A DNA stretch of 64,000 bases from positions 62,001 to 126,000 of IMG/VR virus record IMGVR_UViG_3300008963_000001, one strand, 5' to 3'. Each line of letters begins with the position of its first letter. Position 1 is the first letter of the stretch. The DNA comes from a virus. The notes under the pieces were generated by a model. The model did not search any database, was not told where the DNA came from, and worked only from the letters and a program-made list of their open reading frames with translations. The position numbers were made by a program, and so were the translations under genes. Shown one piece after another: positions 7,937 to 15,313 of this stretch.

Positions 7937-9646
7937 ATGAGTTGGAAAAAATATTTTAGTCCTGTATCAGCGGACAATTCGGGTTCTTACAGCCCTGTAG
8001 GAAACGGAGGCGGTGCTGGTCCTGCAAGATCAAACTATTCGTCATATCTTCCTGATGTATACGCAGGCTCTCCCAACAGAACAGAGCGTTATACACAGTA
8101 TGAAACAATGGACATGGATTCTGAAGTCAATGCCGCGTTGGACATACTGGCAGAATTCTGCACAGACAAAGACAACGAAAACGGAACGCCATTCAAATTT
8201 AAATTCAAAGGCAGTCCAACTCCGACAGAAACACGCATGTTGAATGACGCACTGGTTAAATGGAGCAAGTATCAGGAATTTGAAACTCGCATTTTTAGAA
8301 TGGTGAGAAACACTTTTAAATATGGCGATTGCTTTTTTATTAGAGATCCAGAAACACTCAAACTGCTATATGTTGAACCTGCCAAAGTTTCAAAAATCAT
8401 CGTAAACGAAAGCACTGGTAAAATACCAGAGCAATATGTTATTCAAGACCTTAACTTCAATTTTAAAGAAAATGTTGCAGTTACTCCTTTTGGAACACAA
8501 AACAATGCACCGCACGGCACCAGTTCTTATGTAAGTGGCGGTGCATTTGGCCGAGGTTATGTTGGTGATGTAAATCAACCGCCTGGCACGCGCTTTCAGA
8601 CCAATCAAAACGAAGTCACTGTCGATGCCAAACACATGGTACATTTGAGTCTTTCAGAAGGCATCGATTCTAACTATCCGTTTGGCAACAGTCTGCTAGA
8701 AAGCGTTTTTAAGGTATACAAACAAAAAGAACTTTTAGAAGACGCTATTATTATCTACAGAATTCAGCGTGCACCAGAGCGACGCATTTTTTATGTTGAT
8801 GTTGGAAACATGCCTGCACACATGGCCATGCAGTTTGTTGAACGTGTTAAAAATGAAATTCAGCAGAGACGTATTCCCAGTGCCAGCGGCGGCGGACAAA
8901 GTGTTATTGATGCAAGTTACAACCCGCTTTCCACAAACGAAGACTACTTCTTTCCTCAAACAGCAGAGGGCCGTGGATCAAAAGTTGAAACACTGCCTGG
9001 CGGCACAAACCTTGGTGAAATAACAGATCTAAGATATTTTACAAACAAACTGTTCCGTGCCCTGCGTATACCCTCTAGTTATTTGCCAACAACGATCGAC
9101 GAACAACCCAATACAGTTGCAGATGGCAAAGTAGGCACGGCATATATTCAAGAACTGCGCTTTAACAAATACTGTGAACGTCTACAGAGCACTATTGTAG
9201 AGGTATTTGATCAAGAATTCAAGTATTGGTTACATCACAATGGATATAACATAGACAGCAGTCTATTTGAAATTGACTTTAATCCGCCGCAAAACTTTGC
9301 CGCATATAGACAAGCAGAATTAGACGCAACACGTGCAAATCTATATGGCCAGATAGCAGACATTCCGTTTTTAAGCAAGCGTTTTGCTATGAAACGCTAC
9401 CTTGGTCTAACAGAAGAAGAGATTGCAGAGAATGAGAGACTGTGGCGCGAAGAAAACACAGGCAGTCTCAAAAACGAACTAGATTCTGAAGCGCAAATGC
9501 GCAGTGCTGGAGTAACTCCTGCTGGAATCGAAGCAGATCTTGCTGGAGAAACAGAAGAAGCACCTGCCGATATCGAAGGTGGCGACGAGGGCGGTGAAGC
9601 AGAAAGTCCGCTAGGTGGCGAAGAAGGCGGAGCAGCAGAAGGATAA
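7937..9646 (+). CDS. 20: gp20, portal vertex protein
   Basis: The 569-residue portal protein forms the dodecameric ring at the head vertex through which DNA is packed and ejected. It shows the conserved gp20 blocks: DMDSEVNAALDILAEFCTD near 60-80, FKYGDCFF near 135, the IYRIQRAPERRIFYVDVGNMP region near 275-295, and SSYLPTTIDEQPNTV near 380. The C-terminal tail is acidic and glycine-rich (GGDEGGEAESPLGGEE). It starts four bases after the tape measure stop and its own stop overlaps the next late promoter. The length is slightly above T4 gp20, and the identification is firm. Confidence 0.95.
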   Translation: MSWKKYFSPVSADNSGSYSPVGNGGGAGPARSNYSSYLPDVYAGSPNRTERYTQYETMDMDSEVNAALDILAEFCTDKDNENGTPFKFKFKGSPTPTETRMLNDALVKWSKYQEFETRIFRMVRNTFKYGDCFFIRDPETLKLLYVEPAKVSKIIVNESTGKIPEQYVIQDLNFNFKENVAVTPFGTQNNAPHGTSSYVSGGAFGRGYVGDVNQPPGTRFQTNQNEVTVDAKHMVHLSLSEGIDSNYPFGNSLLESVFKVYKQKELLEDAIIIYRIQRAPERRIFYVDVGNMPAHMAMQFVERVKNEIQQRRIPSASGGGQSVIDASYNPLSTNEDYFFPQTAEGRGSKVETLPGGTNLGEITDLRYFTNKLFRALRIPSSYLPTTIDEQPNTVADGKVGTAYIQELRFNKYCERLQSTIVEVFDQEFKYWLHHNGYNIDSSLFEIDFNPPQNFAAYRQAELDATRANLYGQIADIPFLSKRFAMKRYLGLTEEEIAENERLWREENTGSLKNELDSEAQMRSAGVTPAGIEADLAGETEEAPADIEGGDEGGEAESPLGGEEGGAAEG

Positions 9647-9649
9647 ATA
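9642..9649 (+). promoter_or_regulatory. Late promoter GATAAATA five bases before a start codon
   Basis: GATAAATA overlaps the gp20 stop and ends exactly five bases before ATG 9655. With T4 late-promoter geometry the first transcribed base would be the A of that ATG. Confidence 0.7.
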
Positions 9650-9654
9650 GTAGT

Positions 9655-9897
9655 ATGCTTTTGAGAGAGTTTTTGGCCTTCGACCAAGATAAAAATGATT
9701 TTGCAAATGATCGCAGATATGACAATCGCCGCGACAACAGTGTACTGTCTCGAGGCGACACCCGCAAGGTAAAACTTACTCTAGGACAAATAAATCAGCT
9801 GAGACTACAAGCTGAAGCCCACAAAGCAGAGCACGAAGCCGAATCGGGCTTCATACAACAGATGTATGGAAACCCAAGTGGCGAAGAAGAGGCTTAG
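9655..9897 (+). CDS. Small conserved head-region protein (gp67 position)
   Basis: An 80-residue charged protein (MLLREFLAFDQDKND...) between portal and prohead protease. It occupies the place of T4 gp67, a prohead core protein, although no clear sequence match to gp67 is visible. It lacks a Shine-Dalgarno; a late promoter ends five bases before the ATG, so the message may be leaderless. Its end overlaps the next gene by 32 bases. A role in prohead core assembly is an inference from gene order. Confidence 0.6.
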   Translation: MLLREFLAFDQDKNDFANDRRYDNRRDNSVLSRGDTRKVKLTLGQINQLRLQAEAHKAEHEAESGFIQQMYGNPSGEEEA

Positions 9898-10585
9898 AAA
9901 ACTAAGGGAACAACAGGCAACTAAAAAACCAAACATTGCACACGTTGAAAAACCCAAAGTTGTAAAAAAAATCCAAAACATACAAAGTCAAGACATTGCG
10001 TTTGTAGTAGGCAATGGCACTAGTAGACTGTCTGTAGATCCACAAGAACTTCAAAAAATAGGAACCGTTTATGGCTGCAATGCTCAATATAGAGAATATG
10101 AGCCAGATTATCTCGTGTCGGTAGACGTTAAAATGGTCAACGAAATTGTTGCTAGCGGGTATCACAGAAATCATCAGGTTTGGACAAATCCAAACAAAGG
10201 CATAAACGCTAAATCTGGTATCAACTACTTTTCGCCGCACAAAGGCTGGAGTTCTGGACCAACGGCACTGTGGTTCGCAGCTACAAATGGCCATAAAAAG
10301 ATCTTTATTTTGGGTTTTGATTATCAAGGCAACCGAGGCAAACTCAACAATGTGTATGCTGACACATTCAATTATAAGAAATCTACAGACGCCGCAACCT
10401 ATTTTGGAAATTGGTTAAATCAAACTGAAAAAGTGGTAAAAGAGTTTGTGAACACCAAATTTTATAGACTAATACCAGAAGGTGGCTTTGTGCCAGACAA
10501 GCTCAGCACCCATAGAAATTTAGAGCATATTTCCTACGATCAAATGCATGAATTGTTCGATTTGACTATATATTCCAAAAAATGA
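9866..10585 (+). CDS. Conserved protein with a Rossmann-like core, function unknown
   Basis: A 239-residue protein. After a basic N-terminal tail (KKRLRKLREQQATKK) comes a compact alpha/beta region with VVGNGTSR near 47, YGCNAQYREYEPDYLVSVD near 68-86, GWSSGPTALWFA near 125 and IFILGFDYQG near 150. The glycine-rich turns and alternating hydrophobic strands resemble a nucleotide- or sugar-binding Rossmann fold such as DUF115/MptE-like proteins, but the family was not verified. It lies between portal and prohead protease and overlaps the preceding gene. It could be a head-associated enzyme; no role can be assigned. Confidence 0.6.
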   Translation: METQVAKKRLRKLREQQATKKPNIAHVEKPKVVKKIQNIQSQDIAFVVGNGTSRLSVDPQELQKIGTVYGCNAQYREYEPDYLVSVDVKMVNEIVASGYHRNHQVWTNPNKGINAKSGINYFSPHKGWSSGPTALWFAATNGHKKIFILGFDYQGNRGKLNNVYADTFNYKKSTDAATYFGNWLNQTEKVVKEFVNTKFYRLIPEGGFVPDKLSTHRNLEHISYDQMHELFDLTIYSKK

Positions 10586-10625
10586 ATCAAAAAAGTACCA
10601 TTTAAAGCCAAAAATGTTAAAATAT

Positions 10626-10633
10626 TGTAAATA
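10626..10633 (+). promoter_or_regulatory. Late promoter-like TGTAAATA
   Basis: TGTAAATA precedes the acidic head protein gene. The predicted leader of about 29 bases contains GAGGAG before ATG 10668. It is one mismatch from TATAAATA. Confidence 0.5.
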
Positions 10634-10667
10634 GTACTACAGCCTTACAACTAGAGGAGATTAAATT

Positions 10668-11492
10668 ATGTCAGACAAGACACTTGAACAGATGCTAGAG
10701 CATCTTGTAAACGACGAACAAGACAAAGCGGAAGAGCTTTTCCACGAGTATGTGGTAGCTAAGTCGCGCGAAATTTATGAAAGCCTAATCGAAGCAGAAG
10801 AGGGCGAATTCGAAGAAGAAGTCGAAGAAGCTGCTAATGATGCAGATGAAGACGAAGACGACAAAGACGAGGAAGTCAAAGAAGAAGACATGATGGATCT
10901 TCCAGACGAAGAAACAGGCGACCTCGAAGACGAAATCACAATCGATGATGAAGAAGGCGAAATGGACGATGAAGAGGGCGAAGAAGATCCTGAAGAACTC
11001 TTCCAAGACCTTGAGTCTATTGTAGACGAACTACAAGCCAAGTTCGACGAACTCAAAGGCGAAGAATCCGAAGAAGAGCCCGAAATGGACGCAGACATGG
11101 AAATGGATGCTGAAGAAGAAGGTGAAGAAGAAATGGAAGGCTTTGCAAGTGAAGAAGATCAAGCTTTCGAAGCAGAACTTGCACAGGTACGTGAATACGT
11201 AGAAAAGATGGACGGCAAAGGTGCTTCCAGTTCTGAAACAGAAGCAGACAATACAGATTCTGTAGTCGACAACATGAAGAACGACATGGGCGGAACAACC
11301 GAAAACATCCTCAGCGGCGGCGAGGGTGAAACAGGCGGTTCTTCAGAAACACCAAAAGACATGAACACAGGTAATGTCAACAAAGTTGGTGGAACAAAGT
11401 CGTCTAGCATGTATGGCAAAGCGCCAGCAGGTGCAGACAGCAAAGAATCCGGTGCAGACAACACCGACAGCGTTCTCCGTAGCAAGCGATAA
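10668..11492 (+). CDS. Very acidic probable prohead core / internal head protein
   Basis: A 274-residue protein. Residues about 45-170 are almost wholly Glu/Asp with Gly and Met spacers. The C-terminal third is polar and low complexity (Gly, Ser, Thr, Asn). LIEA near residue 40 fits the hydrophobic-x-Glu cleavage rule of the gp21 protease encoded next. Acidic core proteins that are chopped up by the protease and make room for DNA are known in T4 (gp67, gp68). A strong GAGGAG stands seven to eight bases before the ATG. The minus-strand frames opposite this repeat-rich sequence are shadows. Confidence 0.65.
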   Translation: MSDKTLEQMLEHLVNDEQDKAEELFHEYVVAKSREIYESLIEAEEGEFEEEVEEAANDADEDEDDKDEEVKEEDMMDLPDEETGDLEDEITIDDEEGEMDDEEGEEDPEELFQDLESIVDELQAKFDELKGEESEEEPEMDADMEMDAEEEGEEEMEGFASEEDQAFEAELAQVREYVEKMDGKGASSSETEADNTDSVVDNMKNDMGGTTENILSGGEGETGGSSETPKDMNTGNVNKVGGTKSSSMYGKAPAGADSKESGADNTDSVLRSKR

Positions 11493-11502
11493 GGAAATTT
11501 AG

Positions 11503-12129
11503 GTGAAACAAACTCTTGCAGAACATTTGAGTTTCGACCAGGCTAAGATTGTCTTGGAGCGACAAGAAGAGGAAAACGGCAAATCTCTGTATATGAGCGG
11601 TATTTGCATACAAGGTGATATCCGCAATCAGAACCAGAGAGTTTATTCTTCTCGTGAAATTGGCAAGGCTGTTGAGTCGCTCAACGAACAGATCTCTGGA
11701 GGATATTCAGTCTGTGGAGAAGTTGATCACCCTGAGGATTTAAAAATCAATTTGGATAGAGTCAGTCACATGATTACTAACATGTGGATGGATGGTCCAA
11801 ATGGCTACGGAAAACTCAAGATCCTCCCGACTCCCATGGGGCAACTAGTGCAAACCATGCTGGAGTCGGGTGTGAAATTGGGTGTTAGTTCGAGAGGAAC
11901 AGGAGAAGTAGACGGCGACGGCAATGTAAGCGGTTTCGACATTGTAACTGTTGATGTTGTAGCACAACCGTCTGCTCCGGGTGCATACCCGACAGCAGTT
12001 TATGAACACCTTATGAACGAAAAAGGTGGATACAAGGCAGTGCAAATTGCACATGAAATCAAAGGCGATCCAAAGGCACAAAAATATATAGCAGAGAGTC
12101 TGAAAAATATTATTTCGGGGCTCAAATAA
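11503..12129 (+). CDS. 21: gp21, prohead core protease
   Basis: A 208-residue serine protease that processes scaffold, internal proteins and major capsid protein during head maturation. The conserved blocks are visible: CGEVDHPEDL with the likely catalytic His near residue 76, VSHMITNMW, and LGVSSRGTGEV with the likely catalytic Ser near 128. The C-terminal region VAQPSAPGAYP also matches the family. The start is GTG at 11503, supported by AAGGAA about eight bases upstream and by the typical short N-terminus. It is followed by the scaffold gene, the standard T4 order. Confidence 0.92.
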   Translation: MKQTLAEHLSFDQAKIVLERQEEENGKSLYMSGICIQGDIRNQNQRVYSSREIGKAVESLNEQISGGYSVCGEVDHPEDLKINLDRVSHMITNMWMDGPNGYGKLKILPTPMGQLVQTMLESGVKLGVSSRGTGEVDGDGNVSGFDIVTVDVVAQPSAPGAYPTAVYEHLMNEKGGYKAVQIAHEIKGDPKAQKYIAESLKNIISGLK

Positions 12130-12143
12130 AGTAGGAGAATCAC

Positions 12144-13232
12144 ATGCTAGATTTTGTACAAAACCTATTAGAAAATGATGTGATTTCCGAAGAAATGAAA
12201 TCGGAAATTGAATCTGCTTGGCAAAACAAGATTCAAGAAAACCGTGATCAAGTCAGCGCAGAACTTCGTGAAGAGTTTGCTCAAAAATATGAGCACGACA
12301 AAGCCGCGATGGTAGAAGCAGTCGAAGCAATGCTTGAAGAGCGTCTTCAAACAGAGCTTGGAGAATTTGCAGAAGACCGTCAAGGACTAATCGAAGCACG
12401 TGCCAAATACGTTGAGAAAATGAAATCAGATTCTCAAGCATTTGAATCGTTCTTGCTCTCCAATCTCAAAAACGAGATTGCAGAACTTCATGAAGATAAA
12501 AAGCGAATTGCAGAAAATGTCAATAAGCTAGAACAGTTTATTGTGGACTCATTAGCGAAAGAAATCGCAGAATTCCAGTCCGACAAACAAGATCTTGCAG
12601 AAACCAAAGTTCGTTTGGTTAAAGAAAGCAAGGCCAAGTTTGAAGAAGTCAAAAAAGACTTTGTTAATAAGTCAGCCGAAGCAGTTAAGGAAACAGTATC
12701 GAAAGGTCTGCGTTCTGAAATGACTCAGCTGAAAGAAGACATTGAAGCAGCTCGCAAAAATGACTTTGGTCGTAGGATCTTTGAAAGTTTTGCAAGTGAA
12801 TATGCAACAAGCTATCTCAACGAGAAGAGCGAAACTGCTAAACTAATGAAAGTTGTTCAGCAGAAAGAGCAAGAACTCGAAGAAGCAGCAAAAATTGTTG
12901 CAGAAAGTAAAAAAGAAGTAGAAAATCGTGAGCGTAAAATCAAGCAAATTAAAGAGTCAGCAGAAAGAAAAGAAGTTATGAACGAGCTTCTTGGAACGCT
13001 GAATCGTGACAAGCGTGAAGTTATGTCAGAATTGCTAGAATCAGTGCAGACCGATAAACTACAAGCTACCTTTGAAAAGTATTTGCCAGCCGTTATGGAC
13101 GGGCATACACCTAAGAAGAAGGAAGCGTTAACAGAGGCAAAAGAAGTTACAGGCGATAAACAGGCACAAACAGTCGAAGCGGAAAAGAAAACCGCTGACG
13201 TATATGACATCCGCAGGCTTGCGGGACTTTAA
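12144..13232 (+). CDS. 22: gp22, prohead scaffold protein
   Basis: A 362-residue protein that is almost entirely charged coiled coil (many Glu, Lys, Gln heptads), as expected for the assembly core of T4-like proheads. Candidate gp21 cleavage sites of the form hydrophobic-x-Glu occur several times, for example ALTEA near 336. TAGGAG is properly placed before ATG 12144. It lies between protease and capsid genes, as in T4, and no lesion is seen. Confidence 0.9.
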   Translation: MLDFVQNLLENDVISEEMKSEIESAWQNKIQENRDQVSAELREEFAQKYEHDKAAMVEAVEAMLEERLQTELGEFAEDRQGLIEARAKYVEKMKSDSQAFESFLLSNLKNEIAELHEDKKRIAENVNKLEQFIVDSLAKEIAEFQSDKQDLAETKVRLVKESKAKFEEVKKDFVNKSAEAVKETVSKGLRSEMTQLKEDIEAARKNDFGRRIFESFASEYATSYLNEKSETAKLMKVVQQKEQELEEAAKIVAESKKEVENRERKIKQIKESAERKEVMNELLGTLNRDKREVMSELLESVQTDKLQATFEKYLPAVMDGHTPKKKEALTEAKEVTGDKQAQTVEAEKKTADVYDIRRLAGL

Positions 13233-13255
13233 AAGTTTTAAGGAGATATAGAAAA

Positions 13256-14427
13256 ATGTCACAACTACTCGAGTCACGCTGGTCGGAAACCTAAGACGCA
13301 CTTCTTGAAGGTCTCCAAGGCAACAAGAAGACAGTTATGGCAACAACTCTGGAAAATACCCGCAAGTATCTTGCAGAGAGTGCCACAGCTGGTGCTACTT
13401 CTTCCGGCAACGTAGCAACCCTAAACCGTGTAATTCTACCAGTAATTAGACGTGTAATGCCAACCGTTATTGCTAACGAGTTGGTCGGCGTACAGCCAAT
13501 GACTGGTCCAGTAGGTCAGATCCACACACTGCGTGTTCGTTATTCGGACGCATTTGACAGCACAAGTGGCACTGACGTAACAGCAGGCGAAGAAGCACTT
13601 TCGCCATTCAAGATTGCTGAAGGTTATTCCGGTGCAGCAGACGACAAGGCAGCTTCTACAGCCGCTCTTGAAGGTGTTGCTGGTAACAAGCTTTCAATTC
13701 AGATCTTGAAGCAGACTGTTGAAGCCAAAACTCGTAAGCTCAGCGCACGCTGGACTTTCGAAGCAGCGCAAGATGCACAGGCTCAGCAGGGAATTGACGT
13801 CGAAGCAGAAGTAATGGCCGCGCTAGCGCAGGAAATTACTGCTGAAATTGACCAGGAAATTCTTGCTTCTCTAAGCACGCTAGCTGGCACAGCCGCACTG
13901 ACATATGATCAGGCTGCTGTTTCGGGTACTGCTACATTCGTTGGTGACGAGCACGCTGCACTAGCTGTTCAAATCAACCGTGTTGCAAACTTGATTGCAC
14001 AGCGTACACGTCGCGGTGCTGGTAACTATGCTGTTGTTTCGCCAACAACACTCACACTGCTCCAGAGTGCAACTACTAGTGCGTTTGCTCGTACTACAGA
14101 AGGCACTTTCGAAGCTCCAACAAACACCAAGTTCGTTGAACACTCAACGGTGCAATGAGAGTGTATGTAAACGGCTATGCAACATCTGACGATGTATTGG
14201 TTGGTTACAAAGGTTCGACTGAATCAGACGCACCTGCGTTCTACTGCCCATACATTCCGCTGATGAGCAGTGGGGTTGTACTTGACCCAACTACGTTCGA
14301 GCCAGTCGTAAGCTTTATGACACGTTATGGTTATGTTGAGCTTACAAACACAGCGTCATCGCTAGGTAACGCTGCTGACTACCTCGGCAAAGTTGCGGTT
14401 ACTTCCAGCAACCTACGCTTTGCATAA
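13256..14427 (+). CDS. 23: gp23, major capsid protein, frame broken twice
   Basis: The major head protein, with the conserved VQPMTGPVGQIHTLRVRY block and a C-terminal segment (YCPYIPL, TRYGYVEL). AAGGAGATATAG stands before ATG 13256, but codon 13 is TAA (13292-13294) and the frame then continues in register: MSQLLESRWSET-stop-DALLEGLQG. A second break is near 14138. The frame runs to a TGA at 14156-14158, while the remaining 90 residues lie in another frame from 14155. One extra G (GTT GGA ACA CTC AAC GGT) would restore a normal FVGTLNGAMRVYV. The readable pieces are 13337-14158 and 14155-14427. Two lesions in an essential, highly expressed gene point to sequence or consensus error, or a dead variant. 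LAES after codon 37 fits gp21 cleavage, so the TAA lies in the removed N-terminal part. Confidence 0.85.
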
Positions 14428-14449
14428 GTCTACACTTTGTGTAAACTGG

Positions 14450-14477
14450 AAAGGGCCTTTACAAGGCCCTTTTTTTA
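14450..14477 (+). terminator. Rho-independent terminator after gp23
   Basis: AAAGGGCCTT and AAGGCCCTTT form a ten-pair stem with loop TAC, running into a T tract. It stands 23 bases after the capsid gene stop, as expected behind the most strongly expressed late gene. Confidence 0.9.
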
Positions 14478-14479
14478 TG

Positions 14480-14487
14480 CTTAAATA
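14480..14487 (+). promoter_or_regulatory. Late promoter-like CTTAAATA five bases before a start codon
   Basis: CTTAAATA follows the gp23 terminator directly and ends five bases before ATG 14493, giving a predicted leaderless transcript. Confidence 0.55.
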
Positions 14488-14492
14488 TTCAT

Positions 14493-14771
14493 ATGAAGAT
14501 AGAAAGCGATCAAGACTTCGACAAAATCGAACAGCATATTAGAAAGTATAAAAAAAATTTTCCTATTTTTATCAAAGACATTAAAAAAATAGAAAATACA
14601 ATCGAACAATATAAAAAAGACTATGGCAACTTCATGGTGGCGCATAGACAAAACAAAAATCGTGCCAGCCTCGAGCGTGCTCAAGAACAAATCAACAAAA
14701 TCAGTCATCTGCTGGACATGCTAGATAAAATCGAACTGTTTGCCCTAATGGCCAAGCACGGATCTAGATAA
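14493..14771 (+). CDS. Small coiled-coil protein, function unknown
   Basis: A 92-residue, Lys/Ile/Glu/Gln-rich protein predicted by eye to be helical and coiled-coil throughout. It has no recognised domain. It has no Shine-Dalgarno; the late promoter-like motif CTTAAATA is five bases upstream of its ATG. It is a one-gene unit between the gp23 terminator and the next late promoter, which overlaps its stop codon. Confidence 0.65.
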   Translation: MKIESDQDFDKIEQHIRKYKKNFPIFIKDIKKIENTIEQYKKDYGNFMVAHRQNKNRASLERAQEQINKISHLLDMLDKIELFALMAKHGSR

Positions 14772-14774
14772 ATA
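14767..14774 (+). promoter_or_regulatory. Late promoter GATAAATA of the tail-fibre unit
   Basis: GATAAATA overlaps the stop of the preceding gene. The predicted first transcribed base is 14780, the first base of a perfect six-pair stem of the leader pseudoknot. Confidence 0.7.
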
Positions 14775-14779
14775 AAATT

Positions 14780-14863
14780 GTCTACAAGTGTGCCGCCTAC
14801 CAGTGGTGGACTTATGCGGATACCCACCGCGTAGACCTAGAACGTCACAACAAGGAGAAACAA
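14780..14863 (+). promoter_or_regulatory. Structured 5' leader with nested pseudoknot
   Basis: GTCTAC (14780-14785) pairs perfectly with GTAGAC (14831-14836). Inside, CCGC (14793-14796) pairs with GCGG (14816-14819) and GGTGG (14805-14809) with CCACC (14824-14828). These two helices interleave, which makes an H-type pseudoknot. A free AAGGAG (14852-14857) and ATG 14864 follow. It could protect the message end, bind a protein or control translation. No known riboswitch class was recognised. Confidence 0.6.
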
Positions 14864-15307
14864 ATGGGACGCCCGATACAAAAAAGAAAAATTGGCGCAG
14901 GTGAAGCCAAAATACAAGTAACATCAGCTTATTTTACAGGTGATGGATCTGCCACCACAGGTGGTACTGCTACTCCTCTTTATATTGAGAGACAAAGAAG
15001 CTCGCGGAGATTTAAAGTAACACAGGTAGGAACTGGCAAGACCGAAGTTCTACTTATGACGCCAAAAGCAACTCCAGCAGAAGGCGAATTCAGCATTCAA
15101 ATTACACTAGATAGTGTTGCAGATACAAATCTAGATGATTCGTCACTTTACTATGCATATCGTTTACACAATAGAACCGTTAGTTGTTGCCCTGACGATG
15201 ATGAGTCAAATATGATCCACCTTCCATATACATTACAAGACGGCGAAAATGATCAGGAACTGTTAGCTGACGGATTTATTTTAGCAAACATTGACACGCA
15301 GGCCTAA
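14864..15307 (+). CDS. Virion structural protein candidate
   Basis: A 147-residue beta-rich protein (MGRPIQKRKIGAGEAKIQV...). It shows alternating hydrophobic strands and a phrase (YIERQRSSRRFKVTQVG) that resembles small tail-associated proteins of marine T4-like phages. AAGGAG is ideally placed. It is the first gene behind a structured late leader and begins a run of fibre genes, so a virion role is likely. No enzymatic motif is seen. Confidence 0.6.
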   Translation: MGRPIQKRKIGAGEAKIQVTSAYFTGDGSATTGGTATPLYIERQRSSRRFKVTQVGTGKTEVLLMTPKATPAEGEFSIQITLDSVADTNLDDSSLYYAYRLHNRTVSCCPDDDESNMIHLPYTLQDGENDQELLADGFILANIDTQA

Positions 15308-15313
15308 TTGTAA

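Noticed and set aside
9902-10327. 141-residue minus-strand frame
   Set aside because: Lies wholly within a well-supported plus-strand gene; Cys/Phe-rich shadow without start signals.
10775-11098. 107-residue Ser-rich minus-strand frame
   Set aside because: It is the complement of the GAA/GAC repeats that encode the acidic head protein.
12857-13210. 117-residue minus-strand frame opposite gp22
   Set aside because: Complement of a coiled-coil coding region; no promoter or ribosome site.
14129-14160. Programmed -1 frameshift in gp23
   Set aside because: There is no slippery heptamer and the -1 frame meets TGA at 14137-14139. Deletion of one G is simpler.
14155-14427. Separate 90-residue gene after gp23
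   Set aside because: Its sequence continues the gp23 C-terminus and one inserted base restores the joint, so it is a fragment of the capsid gene, not a new gene.
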